A DNA stretch of 64,000 bases from Chrysoporthe austroafricana (lineage: Eukaryota > Ascomycota > Sordariomycetes > Diaporthales > Cryphonectriaceae), in NCBI GenBank assembly GCA_001051155.2, contig JYIP02000001.1, positions 4,588,001 to 4,652,000 on the forward strand. Direction: 5' to 3'. The stretch's first letter is position 1; each line of letters opens with the position of its first letter. Below, piece after piece: positions 24,708-37,100 of this stretch. A model generated the notes under the pieces. It was not told the origin of the DNA and did no database searches. It saw nothing but the letters and a program-made list of their open reading frames with translations. A program made the position numbers and the translations under genes.

Positions 24708-26332
24708 GTTGGTTTTGTGAACAGTGTTCCTTGGAATAGGGAAGATGTGGTGCTTGATTTGTATGAGCAGATCTTGGAAAAGTTGTCGTGGGTGAAGTTC
24801 TTCCCTCCTCCACTGAGCTTTAGAGGAGCAGCAGTGTGTCTTATATATACCCACCTGCGGGAATTGTGCCGTTGTGTATGCAGCTCAGAGTCTCACGGAG
24901 AGGGGAACCCTGCAACATGACGCTGGAGCCGCCAAACCCGCCGGTTGTCTGGGCCACTAGAAACGTCGACACGCCGAGCAGAGGGTACCAAATACTATGG
25001 TCCAGGTGGCACGGTGGGTATTTTCAGGGTCTAGACATCCATGCTTTAGGGGGCCGCGTGGTAGCATAGGGGCGTGGGGGGGGGCAAGGTTGGTGGGTGG
25101 TGGGGTCCTGCTCTGTGCCCCCGATTTGGGGAGCACGGGGGGCTCCAGCCCACTGGTGAGATCGATCTGGTGTCAGTGCACAAAGCCGCCACCATGATTC
25201 GAGAACGGAAGTCCTCTTGGACCACCAGGCTGGCGCTCCATCACATGCGACATTTGTGCGTGGCTCTTACGTCTCCGGCCTTTATGCTGGTTGACAAAGG
25301 AACACACCTGCCCTGCCTGGCCGTTTGTCAAGTCTGCCAGTCTTCCGGTCTAAGATGTCTTATGTGCGGTCAAGTTCTATCTACGGGGGATGGTCCCCTC
25401 GAGAGATCCAGCTCCGCTCATCTCTGCTCATGGCCGTCAATATTAATCCTGAGTTAAGGAGATTGGTAATCCTGGACGCCAGATCCGTCCGCTCTTCTCA
25501 GCCGTGGCGTTACGATCTGCTACGCCTTGAGCGCGGAAGCATCCTATGAGCGACTCACGATTGTGCAATGCTACCACGCTGATCGGTCATCGTGCTGACC
25601 TCTCGCTGACTTGCTGATCGTAACTTGCAAGATGAATTATGCATCTCGTTGAGAGCCTGTGGCAGGACGCCATGTTGTATGGTTGATAACTACCTAGATC
25701 TTGAGTGTGGCCGAACGTCTCTCGTCGGCCGTGATCAAGACCGTGTACGTGTCTTCCTCCGAGCCTGCGGTCCAAGCACAGCAGACACCGGAGGCGATGT
25801 AGTCGAAGAATATCTATCTTTGACCCTCATGGCCCCTGATCCCGAAGCCGGCTCAGTATTCTGCCAGGCAGTTTCTCTGCTGACGTGCGAGGCTGTTTCA
25901 GACCTTCTGATTCCCGGTTCAAGTGAACGCCAGACAGGATGAGGGAAGATAAGGCCGGAACCACGATGATATCTTCTAGCCTGATACTTGCTCGTAGTAT
26001 GGGGACCTGCGCTAGCCAGATACTTGCGATCTTATCTATTTCTCTGCAGTATAAACTATGTTTCCAACGTGGGTCTGTATCGGCCATGCTATTTCGCGCA
26101 TCGTATTATCGTGACTCACGGAGAGTGATGAGTCAAGTGACAGCACGACCAGCCTCACCATCGAGGGTGCCAGGCTTGCTCTATTTCACGGGCACACACA
26201 TCACGATCACGCATCGAATTTGTTGGGCCGTACCCGAGCGTTTACTACCGTCGAGCAAGCTAGCAGCTAGGGCGCCGGAATCCTGGTCAGCCAGTGAGGT
26301 ATCGTTTCAACCCCTTTGCATTTGCCAGGAAG
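24708..26332. other. Intergenic with metallothionein promoter and G-rich tract
   Basis: The left end is the metallothionein promoter with the TATA element at 24841-24850. At about 25071-25116 the plus strand is strikingly G-rich, with four G-runs of three or more. The rest holds only short frames with no recognisable product, up to the GNAT gene start at 26333. Confidence 0.5.
24841..24850 (-). promoter_or_regulatory. TATA element of the metallothionein gene
   Basis: TTATATATAC on the plus strand reads GTATATATAA on the coding strand. It sits about 135 nt before the metallothionein ATG, a plausible TATA box distance given a short 5' UTR. Confidence 0.6.
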
Positions 26333-26965
26333 ATGCTCGCAGACAGCACTACCGCCGCCAGCGGGACTCAGATGCCTCGCCGAGCGAGCCCCACGGCTGC
26401 AACGGCGGCGAAAGAAGGAACTCCAACGATCACACGTGTTCTGACGACCGCCGACCTCGAGGCCCATCACCCGTCCCTCCGGACCCTGCTTCAGTCACTC
26501 GTGAATACGGATCCGGCAGCCTCCTCTATTGGCTTCCTGGCTCCGCTGTCCGAGGCAGATGCCGATGCGTATTGGAGGTCCGTCGGCAAAAAGCTGGACC
26601 AGGCGCCTCTCACATACCACCTCTTTGTGCTGACGGGCTTCGACGACGGGGAGGTGCTGGCTACCGTGCAGCTGTCCACTATACCCAAGGCCACCCATGC
26701 CCACAGAGGCGAGATCGCAAAGCTCTTGGTTCGGCCCTCTGCTCAGCGAGGAGGACTCGGGAAGAAGATGATGAATCATGTTGAGGAATACGCATTTCAG
26801 AATCTCGGCCTCCGACTCCTCACCCTGGACACCGAGACGGACACGCCTGCGAGAGCCTTCTATAACCGGATCGGTTGGACGGAGTGGGGGACATGTCAAG
26901 ATTACGCCGCCTACGCAAACGGTACGCTGGGAAGTGCTACATTCTTCAGAAAAACCCTGATATGA
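26333..26965 (+). CDS. GNAT-family N-acetyltransferase
   Basis: One exon, 210 residues from the ATG at 26333. The GCN5-related acetyltransferase fold is shown by GEVLATVQLSTIP (about 106-118), then motif A: IAKLLVRPSAQRGGLGKKMM (128-147), which holds the acetyl-CoA pyrophosphate-binding Q/R-x2-G-x-G loop. LRLLTLDTETDTPARAFYNR (160-179) and IGWTEWGTCQDYA close the domain. The layout resembles fungal and bacterial small-molecule or aminoglycoside-type GNAT enzymes; the substrate cannot be read from sequence. The first 30 residues are a variable Ala/Thr-rich leader. The open frame extends slightly upstream without an ATG. It stands alone, with long spacers on both sides. Confidence 0.88.
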   Translation: MLADSTTAASGTQMPRRASPTAATAAKEGTPTITRVLTTADLEAHHPSLRTLLQSLVNTDPAASSIGFLAPLSEADADAYWRSVGKKLDQAPLTYHLFVLTGFDDGEVLATVQLSTIPKATHAHRGEIAKLLVRPSAQRGGLGKKMMNHVEEYAFQNLGLRLLTLDTETDTPARAFYNRIGWTEWGTCQDYAAYANGTLGSATFFRKTLI

Positions 26966-27219
26966 TGTGCTATCCACAACACCGGAATGTTGGGGTTGAC
27001 GGTACAAACATCTATCGCGTAGGCCAGGGCCGGAAAGTCAAGTTAATTCTGATGCAATAACCCGTCTCTCGTACTTCGACGGGTTTGATGGGTGACGGTA
27101 GAAGACACTTAACAATACAACACCACAATGAGACCACCAGCTGTCTTCCTCCATTATCCCCTACCCGAAGGTAGCCCCTACATGATCCAATTAATCGTGA
27201 CTTTCCATTGCCAATTAGC

Positions 27220-27712
27220 TCAAGAGAGCTTTAGGACCGCGTTCTTGAGCAGCATCTCAAAGTAAGCCTGGTTCCGCGTTCCAGCATCATCACACAGTCT
27301 GCCTTGCCGCAGAAGTTATTATACCGCGCCACACTTTTACCACTCGCCCCATCACTCTCGTTGCTGGGCTTAATTACCCGAATGCGTTTGCTTGGTTATT
27401 CCTTGTGTCTGACGCCGTGCAGATACTAAAGCCACAACCGTTGACATTGCACCAGTCGGCACAGTCGGCGCGCAGCCCGGTCTCGCCGTTGTGGCTGGTT
27501 TCGACGACCGCGTGGCTGGCAATGCCGTTCTGCTGGAGCAGAAGCGGGAAGATGTCGACGTAGATCTTTTCGTTTTGATAATTGTCGTACTGAAGGTCGG
27601 AGGCGCTGGCGAAGTCTCGCCGGGCGTCTGGTCCCATGAGTTCCATCCAGCCACGTTGGTGGAGAAGCCCCGGAGCTGCTTGTGGCTGCCGCTGAGAGCC
27701 TCACGATGATCT
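27220..27712 (-). pseudogene. Decayed 3' part of a GH6 cellobiohydrolase gene
   Basis: Reading the minus strand in pieces recovers the C-terminal part of a glycoside hydrolase family 6 enzyme. Visible blocks are LSGSHKQLRGFSTNVAGWNS, then after a frame change FASASDLQYDNYQNEK, SHNGETGLRADC with ADWCNVNGCGF, then SNESDGASGKSVARYNNFCG, and after another frame change AGTRNQAYFEMLLKNAVL ending at a TGA (27220-27222). The order and spacing match GH6 cellulases, which cleave cellobiose from cellulose ends. At least two frameshifts and an in-frame TAA break the frame, and the N-terminal two thirds (catalytic Asp region, cellulose-binding module) are missing. This is a relic, not a working enzyme. 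The original gene was on the minus strand; upstream sequence has no recognisable remainder. Confidence 0.85.
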
Positions 27713-30311
27713 AGTTAGTCGCTTGTTGTCATTGTGATGAACTCAACGGGTTAGGATGGAGGCATTGAAGGCCATTTATACATATTCTCTCCCCCACAGT
27801 GTCGAGAAAGCCGTATGCGTGGCGGCACCAGCCTCGTCATCCGTGAATATAATCTTATCGGGTGCGATCCGGAAGCAAGGCCCATAGTCAACGAGAATTT
27901 CGGCGTCGAAGCTCCGGTTTCTCCATAGAACTGAACTTTTCCATCTTAACAGACCAAACCAAACTGGCCGCCTCAAAGTCCTACAATGAGGATCACGCCA
28001 AAGCCTCGAGCCTCTATAGATGCTGGTACTTGTAACGTCCTAATTGTTCTTGTATAAATACTTACGGCAAGGTTGAGCGTAGTGGCCTGACTATTTCCAG
28101 GTATTTACCTCACATGAACATCGCTATATCTCATAAAGGTACCTACCCCACATTGTCCTCAATATTCTTAGAACTATGGAGTCCATAGGTGGCATCGATC
28201 ATGTTTGGACTTCAGATGCTGAGGTGGGAGAATGATTTATTTGAATCTGATCTGTTTTGCCGCCGATTGACTGTATGTTTTATGAGGCATAACAAAACTT
28301 GGGTTCCCTAAGATTATTTATCTAATCTGACTACTGTTCGTGGGCTGTACCACGTACTATCTAGATAACTTAGCTTCGTGTATCACAACGCCCTGGGTCA
28401 CTGCTGTACAAGGCTGAATCTGCCGTACGGTACCGTCTACGGTCTGCGCAAGAGGAGACCGGTCGACCTATAGGACATACCACCATTTCCTTGTATTCCC
28501 ATAATCTGGGTGTATCATTTGCCAATTGTGGGGTGTACGCCGCGGACTTGGGCATTTAGACACCAATGGTGTCGCTGCTATGCAAACACGACTCTTATTA
28601 GTCGGATCGTCCTGGCCTAGAAGCCAATCATGGAAGCTTTCGTGATCTAGGGCTCATTCATTCTCCCGACTATCTACCAGCTGTCAACCATTACCCATCC
28701 CATTTCGAGCGCCTAGTATCGTGGAACACGGTATGTCTATCTCCGCTTTTCTGTCCTTTGAGTGAGAAAGTGATGGAGATGATTCTGCTTGAACTTGCCA
28801 TTCAGGCTTGCATTTGTGAAAACCCTCGGAGCATGGCCCCAAGCCACCACAAGATTTTTGTCGGGCTATCGACTATGACCATTAACTCTTTTCAAAAGAA
28901 AGTCCGGCTGTGGATGATCAATCAGGCTCCACCCAGATTGTTGAACAACTATTAGACCATATCTTGGGTGTGCGCGCCTGCCAACTTCAGGCCAATACTT
29001 GACCTACATCGTCCTCGCACAGAGGTGTTAGGAGTTTGAGATCTGTTGTCAGTACTATAGGCCGTTTCTCACTCTATGAACAGAATAATTGGTTCAGCCG
29101 GCAAAAGTGGTGCCACAAAAAGACATATTAAGACTATCAAATAAAATAAACCGACAGATAGTCAACATATCCTAGTCAGTTGGAACTGAGCTCGATACAA
29201 AGCCACAGACACATAATCCTAGCGCCGTCACTGTCCCTGGCAGCAACACCGAGTTCTTCTTGGAAGTGCTCTCCGAAACCCCTCTTCCAGCCTCGGCCTG
29301 GACGGGCACAACGGAGCGAAGACTGGTGTGCTATCCAAGCGAGATACATGATAGGTCCGAGATACTATGCTGCTCTTCCACCGCGGTTCTCTGTAGACAG
29401 CTCGAATTACTCCCGCCTGCCTCGGCCTGAAGGCCTTTCTTCCGTCCCCTCGCATATGACTACGCCCGTCGGGGCCGCCATTTGAGGACCGGCCCCGAGT
29501 TCCGAACGACAAAGTCTCGTGATGCCGATCCCCACCTATAACACAACATCCACCTGTCCAAAATTCGCCGCGGTAGGGATCCCGCTCCCAGCACCGCCGG
29601 CGCCAGTGAGTAAGATCGCAAGTAGCAGCGAGGCAGATGGACGGGGCCCGCTGTTATAGACTTACAGCGCCCTCGACCCAGTGACGGGCGATCCCAGACC
29701 CCTCGCACTGTGCCCTTGTACCGCCTCGGTCGTTCCATATCGCGCACTTAGAACAGGTATTATTCTTCCCCCCCCCCCCTGAAGGTATATGATGCGAATC
29801 CCTCGAGGGTGGCACGTGGGTGGATTGTTAGTCACGCCCGCGAACCCAAGCCCATGGATCTCCTTGGAAGCTTGGCGCAGAGGACCCACCCTTCTTCCTT
29901 CAGGATGCCGATATGCTGGGTCCAATGGTACATACCTGGGTAGTGAGCAGGTACTGCTCATTTTCCCCCCTTCTTTTTTCCTTCCATTCGGGTTCCGGTT
30001 CCGCTTTTCGAACACGTCTTGATGGGGATCATATGGGTCCGGCACCGGCGTCAAAGTTCATACTGGAAACTTTGCTCCACATAAGCATCAAGTTATGCTC
30101 CGGCCTCCGGTCCGCTCACTGGTCAGCCCGTCTAGCGCTGAGGGCATCGGCCCAGACAGCGGGAGAATCAGGTCATGTGAAGGATGATGATTCCAAATTC
30201 GCACGCTCAGCTATGCGACCCCATCGGACCGACCGCACTCCTCAATACTTCGGCCTCCAGCACTAGCGCTCATCTAAATCCCCCGGATATCCCCACCAGT
30301 CCAGGGCACTC
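27713..30311. other. Gene-poor spacer with a possible P450 scrap
   Basis: No intact gene. On the minus strand at about 27826-27888 a short frame reads YGPCFRIAPDKIIFTDDEA, which resembles the N-terminal conserved block of fungal cytochromes P450; the rest of such a gene is absent. From 28.0 to 29.2 kb the sequence is AT-richer with only short frames. A run of 12 C lies at 29768-29779. Confidence 0.45.
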
Positions 30312-32490
30312 CTATTCAAGCCCCATGACGACCTCGTCGCCCACCCCCCAGCTGTCCCCGCCCCTGCTGCTCGGCGAGCCCAGCCCGACGCCTAAGCGCT
30401 CCAGGCTCGCCGCCTCGTCTTCACTCTGCGCCTCGCTCGTCCGCCTGGACCTCCGCTCCCGCGGACTGCCCGTGACACTATCCCTGTCGTTTTGACTGGC
30501 GCTGTGCTGCGACTTACTGTCCGTCACCCTCCTCCGCAGTGAGGGCATCCTAAACCTCATCGAGCGGGACGACGACGACAGCACCGAGGCGACATCGTCG
30601 ACCTCGCCCCCTTCTTCCTTGATTTCTTGCAGCCCGTCATTCTTGCGGTCGCTCACGAGCTCCGGCACGCTCATTGAGTCGGAGGTGGTCGTGAAGGGAG
30701 GCGCGAGCGTGGGAAGTGTTGGCCGCGGTGGGAGGGAGGGCGGTCGCTCGGCGCCGAGCGTTAGTGTATTAGATGCTGGTGTTTGGTTGGCGTCCTCGCC
30801 TGCCTCTGCGTGCGCGGTATCTATCTCGTCGTCGCCCTCAACCTCGACGAGCTCGGCATCGCGATACCATTTCCGCCGGCGCGTCCATCTGCCCCAGCCG
30901 TCCTGGCCGCGGCGCCCATATTGCCACTGTAGAGGGGTCAGCACGCTCGCCAGCGGACTCTCAAGCGTAAGTTGTAAATAGTCGTAGACACACCTTATTA
31001 TCATAGTAGACCCACCCGTTCTTCCCGCCCTCCCCATCATAGTCCCAAGCCCCATTTTCATCCTCGCCGAGTGTAACAGCCTCATCCGGCACCCCGTCGA
31101 CCCTCCAGCGACTCCCATCTACCCACCGCCAGCGCATAGCGCTATCATCCTCGACCTCGGGCAGCTCAAACTTGTCCTTGGAGGGCGCCGGGTTATTATG
31201 CTCATCCGTCCACGCGGCCCTCTCGTAAGCGAACAGGCTGTTTGTCCACCCGAGCCCGACCCACCGCCGCTGGTTCTCGTATATGATGAACGTGAACCTC
31301 ACACCGGCATCGTTCGCGCCGCGGGGTCGCCGTATCGCCTTGGCCAGCTCCGACTCTCTGCCGGAGGCCGCGCGTGCGGTGAACTTGTTGGCACCTGCCG
31401 ACTTCTCCAGGGCCTCCTGTGCCTTGGACTTCTTCCCCGGCGCCGCGGTCTTGTTAGGAATACTAATGTCCAGTCCCGTCAGCAGGCTCGCGAGCCGCCG
31501 GATGCTCGCGCTGCGCCAGAGTATCGTCCGCCCCGCCTTGACCACTCGTGCATGCCATGTGAGGACGATAGTCCCAAAGCACAACACAACCCTTCTCGTC
31601 GTGATGATACGGAACGGAGGCAGCGTGAGCGCGACCCAGAACGGCGTGCACAGAAGAATCCTGACCAACAGCCTCGTCAGCGCGGGGCGTGTGGTGGCGC
31701 TCGTCGCCGTGCGCTGGGTGCTCAGGGCGTCTGTCAGCTCCAGCAGCGGCTCCAGCAGGATGTTGCACCGCGCCGTCAGCTCCTTGAGCGTCTCGACGAT
31801 CTCGTCCAGGGTCTTCTGGTGCTTGGTGTTGGTCGCCTCGGAGGCAGCGCGGCTGTGCCCTCCTCCTCCCCCAGCCGCAGAGGCCGAGGCTCCGGCCGCC
31901 GCGGCGGGCTCCTCACTCCTGGCGCCGACGGCGCCGCCGTCTGTCCCCGAGCTGCCCTTGCCCTTCGCCTTCGTCTTCGAAGGCACCCCTCCGCCAGCCC
32001 CACTGTCCTCGCTCCACCCGGAACTGCTCAGCGGGCTGAATCGCCTGCCATACATACCCCCGATCAGGAGGGATACCAGCACTACGGGGCCCGCGAAGCG
32101 TATGACGACGTCTCCGTACAGCACAACCGCCCAGAACAGGCCGACCAGCAGGAAGCTCTCCCACGGGTCGCCCGTCGTCCACGTCAGCAGGCCGGCAAGC
32201 TTGTTCAGTGGAAGCAGGAACGGATGGCTGTAGGCGAGTGCGCGCGTGACCTGGGGCGGGGTGGCGAGGAGGAGGGGGGACTTCTGGTGGACGAGGATGG
32301 TCGAGAGGCGCTTCGCGGCGGAGATGGGCTGGGCAGCGGTGGAGGAGGCGAGGGTCAGCGGGGAGAAGGAGGCGTAGACGGGGGGCTGGCCCGGTGTCAG
32401 GTAGGAGGCGACGTTTGGCGGGTCATGGCTGGGTGCGTTGGAGGCGGCGCTGTCGAGGGTGTCGCCTCGGGACCGGTGAGGGGTGGACAT
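30312..32490 (-). CDS. Peroxisomal membrane peroxin with dysferlin (DysF) domain, Pex23/Pex24 type
   Basis: Two exons, 30994-32490 and 30312-30926 (67-nt intron), give 703 residues. After a variable N-terminus come hydrophobic segments at about 113-146 and 274-315. The central part (LVHQKSPLLLATPPQVTRAL, TTGDPWESFLLVGLFWAVVL) matches the fungal Pex24p-type membrane domain. The dysferlin halves follow: RFTFIIYENQRRWVGLGWT (398-416), then MRWRWVDGSRWRVDG, and GWVYYDNK joined by splicing to WQYGRRGQDGWGRW (about 493-513). Proteins of this group (yeast Pex28-Pex32 relatives) sit at ER-peroxisome contacts and control peroxisome number and size. The C-terminal 170 residues are acidic, Ser-rich and disordered. 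Long antisense open frames across this gene are GC-rich shadows. Confidence 0.88.
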
Positions 32491-33215
32491 GTGGGTTAGC
32501 CAGGGGGTGTCCTAGATGGGGTGGGAGATCGTGTTAGTCGGCTCTGCCCGTGGAGCTGACGGGGGTGTGTCTCTCTGCTCGTCTCGCCGTCGTCGCCGTC
32601 GTCGTCGCCGTCGTCGTCGCCGTCTGGAGGATCTGGCGACGTGCAGAGCCAGGGAAGGGAGACGAGACGGCACGACCAGGACACACGGGCCTGGACAGCC
32701 CAGAGCTCAGGAGCCTCGGCGGGGAGGGAGACACGGGAACATGGCGGCTGATCGCTTGATAACCTGGAGTTGCAGAGGCGCACGTGGCGGCGATGAGGCT
32801 GTCGTGGTGTCTGGTCGCGCGGGCGGCGCAGGCAGCGCAGGCCCTTCAGGCCGCAAGGGAGACGACAGGGAAGTTTTGGGCGAGCATGAACCCGCTGACG
32901 TCGACCCCCCACGGCTGCTGCCGCTGCCGCTACCACGCTACCCACCACCGGCTGCCACCTCCTCGTCAAGAGGGCCCCTCGATGATAGATAAAAAGGCAT
33001 GGTAAAACAGCTGCGAGAAGACATATAGAGGGAGGGGGAGAACTCACTATCGCAGCCATTTATGGTCCTCCCTGTGATCGATCGCCCTCCTCCACACCCT
33101 CGTGTCTCGCCCCTCCCTCCGCAGCGGCAAGGCGAGGAGGGCGGGCGGCGCGGGCACTCTCTGCTGTACGTCTTTCTGCAGCTGAGCGAGCGCCTTGTTC
33201 CGAGATCCACTCCCA

Positions 33216-33255
33216 GCTCAACTCAACTCAGCTCAGCTCAGCTCAGCTCAGCTCG
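33216..33255. repeat. Pentanucleotide tandem repeat (RCTCA)n
   Basis: Eight head-to-tail 5-mers: GCTCA, two ACTCA, four GCTCA, and a final GCTCG. It lies upstream of the peroxin gene. Confidence 0.95.
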
Positions 33256-33390
33256 GGCTCGGGCCTGCTCGTGCCACGACGTCATCAGCTGTTCGGCGTG
33301 GACCGCACGATCGCTCGTCTGGACAAGGACAGCAGTACGAGACACGAGGCTCGTCCCGTTCAAGGTGGTGAGGAGCATAGAGCAGAACAG

Positions 33391-33430
33391 GGCAGGGCAG
33401 GGCAGGGCAAGGCAGGGCAGGGCATGGCAG
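33391..33430. repeat. Pentanucleotide tandem repeat (GGCAR)n
   Basis: Eight head-to-tail 5-mers of GGCAG with single variants GGCAA and GGCAT. It is G-rich on the plus strand. Confidence 0.95.
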
Positions 33431-34141
33431 AGGTCCAACTGTCAGGAGGACGGGCAGCAGCAGGGACCAGCCACGTGAGAGAGGTCAAGATCGGGGGACC
33501 ACGCAGAGCGCCGGGGCCGCGGCGCCGTGCTCTCCATCCCTGCACGATCACATGCAAATTGTATGATTATGAAGTCCGGTTCGCTGTACGTCCGTACATT
33601 ATTACCACAGCAATGCTAGCAGTATCTACCGTAGGTGCATAGGTACGTCCATGCAGAAGAAGATGTGTCCTGTATACCCACAAGCTATGGAAATCCGAGC
33701 AGATGCAGACTCTCCGCCCCTCTGTAGTAGATGCCATAGGCATGCCATACCGCGCACCCGTCCTTTCCCGTCCATCTGTCCCCGAGTTGATTCTCCTCCC
33801 GAGGTCCACTCGTTCATTTTGCTATGTACGCCCGACACCACTAAAGACAAGTTCCAAAAACATGTATATTCCGTCCGAGGAAAATGTGCAAAGCGAAACC
33901 GATAAAAACCTATTCTCCAAGCTCGGGGTGCTGTTGGCCCACCGAGCGACCGATAGACGCCAATGACCATACAATAGGCAACCCAGGGGGCGTCGGCCCA
34001 GTCGTGTCAAGGCCTCCTCCCCTTCCAACAACAGAAGGATGAGAGCGGAGGAGACTACGCAGCTGTAGCGAAACCATGTACATCCTTCAGACTTGACCGA
34101 CGACTGCTCAATTCATCAGCCCTTCTTATTCTTCTTCTTCT

Positions 34142-37100
34142 TCAAGGGGAGCGTGTGGGCAAGCCATACTCGTTGCGGTACTCCACCTCCCCATTCATCT
34201 TTTTCACCCACGATATGAAACGCCGCCCCTGTAGCGCCGCCGTCTGCGAGCGTCCGCCTACAGAGTTGGTCTCAAACACAAGAGTCTGCTCGTTGCCATC
34301 CTTCAGCGTTAGCTGTATCCGCTGCATCTCCGTGTCGCCGCTCGGGGCGTCAACCTCGATCCGCGACACCTTCATTGGCTCCACCGTAGCGTTCAGAGGC
34401 GATCCAAACGGCGCCTCCGCCCACCCGCGCATCGGGTCGGCATTCAGCCGCAGGAAGGGTGTCACCGGGCTATCGCGCGACCACCGCACACGGCGCGCGG
34501 CATCGCGGAATTGCGTCAGGTCAAAGCTCTCCGGCTTGTCCGGGATCGGCGTGCCTAGCTGAGCGGTGGGCGTCGACAGCTCCTTGGTCATCTGAGGCCG
34601 CATAACAGGTGTCTCTTTCGGCGCTGCTGCATTATGGCCAGTCTGGGGTGAGGGCATTCCGGCGGATGTTGCATGAGGTGTTTGCAACTGCTGCAGCCCC
34701 ACGGCCGAGAGATTGCCTGCTGCCTGCCGTTTATCCGAATTGCTATTGCTAGCATCGGGCATCACGACCTCGGGCGAGGTACGCTCCGACTCTAAGCCTT
34801 GCACCGGCGTTGTTGATGAGCTCCTAGGCACTATCGTCGGGGACTGGCTTGGAGGTGAGAGGATATGGGAGAGAGATGGCGAATGCTGTACCGCGTTACT
34901 CGGGACGTGTGGAGCAGGCTGGGTAGAGGATGGCCGGGACGAGGTCGTTGTATGGCCCTCATGAACTGGCGCCGATGCAGATCGGTTCTTAAGATCGTCT
35001 CTCGCCATCTGCGCCCTAATGGCCTCGTATTGCTTGTACGGATCCATGGGTGTGTCATTGGACGCTGCTTGCATGGAATCTTGATCCGTATTGAGAATGT
35101 TATGCAAGTCCGATGGCTTGCGAGCGACTCCAGCGTCACTACGGGGAATTTCATCGGATCTTGAGCGATGGTGCTCGGTGAAAGACGGGCGTGACGAATA
35201 TGTCGGTCGCGCATGCGGATCAAAGCTGCTTTGCTGCTGTGTCGGCGTAGGAGCCTTTGGCGCGCTCTCCGGCACCTCCGACGACGCTCTGCTGCGGCTG
35301 GCCGCTTCCCTAACAGCTGCCGCCGCCTTTGCCTGGGCACTCCTTCGCAAATGTTCCTGCTCAGACAGCACCGACGAGCGCCCACGCGGGTCTCCTGCCT
35401 CGGTATTTGCAGGCATAGGCTCTGGCTCACTAGGATGCTTCTCAATGGAGTCGACTTGTTGAGAAGAGCCCTCTGACTCAATATCGTCCTTCTCCGTTGC
35501 AGGCGTATCCTTATCAGCTGCCCCCTCATCAACACTCGTCTCGCTAATAGGACCACGTCGACTGCTGGGTCGAGAGGAAGATTTTGATTTAGCCTCGAGG
35601 ATAGTAGAGGCTCTTCGACCAGGGCGAATAACATCCTCCTTATCGCTGTCTTCGTCTTGGCCTGCGTCCACCATTTCCCCGTCAGAATTGTCAGATCCCG
35701 ACTCCGCGACGTAATTAGAGTCATGGGGTTCAGGGATAGGGCCGACATCCATGTGCATAGGGTCCTCGTCGCTACTCTCACTGGAACTGCCGAAATGGAA
35801 ATGGCCAGGCCGATCCTGAATCGGACTCTGGTTGTCAGCGTTGGCAGAACGGAGAGACGGCCATTGGTCTGGCATCTCTTCTGAGGGCGTTGCCGAGGAG
35901 GGTTCGCCAGGCCCTAGTCTCTTAAATTCCTCCCAATCCCTGCGGTGCATCATGTGCTGTGAGTACCATTCACGGGCGATCGACAGGCCCCTCTTATCCA
36001 CGTTCTCCGAAGGGTTGTTCAAATCGACCTCGCGAAGCTTCTGCGCAGTGAGCCAACCAAGAGAATGCCTCCGGTGACCGTCGAAAAACATGACTGGGTA
36101 CTCGCGCTTGTCAACCTTGGGGCCACCGTCCTCGTAGGCAGGCTGCCACCCCTTGATGAGAAGACTGACACGATCAACTCGGTAGCACTTTGGAACATTG
36201 CTCATCAGTTGCGTCTCCTGGAGCTTCTCCTTCAGACCAACCTCCTTGAGGCTCCCGTCTGGTCTAATAGGCAGCACGATCAGCATATACCACTTCTTAG
36301 TAGGTGCCCAAAGCCCTTGATAGAATTTACCCTCTTGGGGTAAGATAACTTCCTCGGCTTGCTTCGTTGGTGTTGACTGCTTCGATTTCTTCCTGCCGGA
36401 GCTGTCACCGCTGGCTAGAGCCTCAGGCCCGTCCGTCAGTCGTCGACGTCCCTCTTTTGTGAGCAAGTTCATATTGAAGACGTGGTACTTGTCCTCTTTT
36501 AGTGCACGCTCGAACTCGCGATTGTTCAGCTCGGCCAGCTCGGCGTTGCAGCCCAGGACACGGTGGCCGCAAATCTCTATAGCAAGATCATGCCTCTTCT
36601 CCAAGTTTCCGTGCTGAGGACTGTGCACATGCTTCGCAGCGCCATGAACCGGATTACCGAAGCCGAAATGTACCTGATGCTCGTCACACCTGACAATATA
36701 CCAGTTGCCCGAGCCTAGCTTCCACTCAAAGATCTTGTGCTTGTACTGGGACTTGCCATTTTGATAGACCTCATCAAAAGTAATGGTGCGCTCAGTTCGT
36801 GTTGCCAAAGCGGCTTGCAAGGGACCCTGGCTTCGTAGAACCTGAGACGGCAGCGTACTGTGTACCTGCTCGACCAGTCTGTCCCCAGTACGTGGGCGCT
36901 TCGAATATGGTCCCATCCGATCTTCGTCGTCGTTTGCTGAAGACTGGACAGCCTTCCTCTTGGCATCTGGGCGCGAAGACACAACATCTCCGTTCCCGGG
37001 CCCCTGGCTTGCTTGACGGCTAGAAATTGGGTCTGGACGTCGCTGTGGCTCTGTGTTTTTGGACTCGTCGGACATTTGACGGGCCGCTATGGGCTGCACG

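Larger units (their letters stand above)
32491..34141. other. Intergenic region rich in simple repeats
   Basis: This is the upstream region of the peroxin gene and 3' flank of the large gene on the right. It holds a CGTCGTCGC-type repeat (32586-32624), eight 5-bp units of RCTCA (33216-33255) and eight 5-bp units of GGCAR (33391-33430). Open frames across the repeats are low complexity and not supported. Confidence 0.55.

Noticed and set aside
31198..32499. 433-codon open frame on the plus strand
   Set aside because: It is antisense to the peroxin exon, whose domains are clear, and its product is Arg/Gly/Pro-rich. GC-rich third positions create such shadows.
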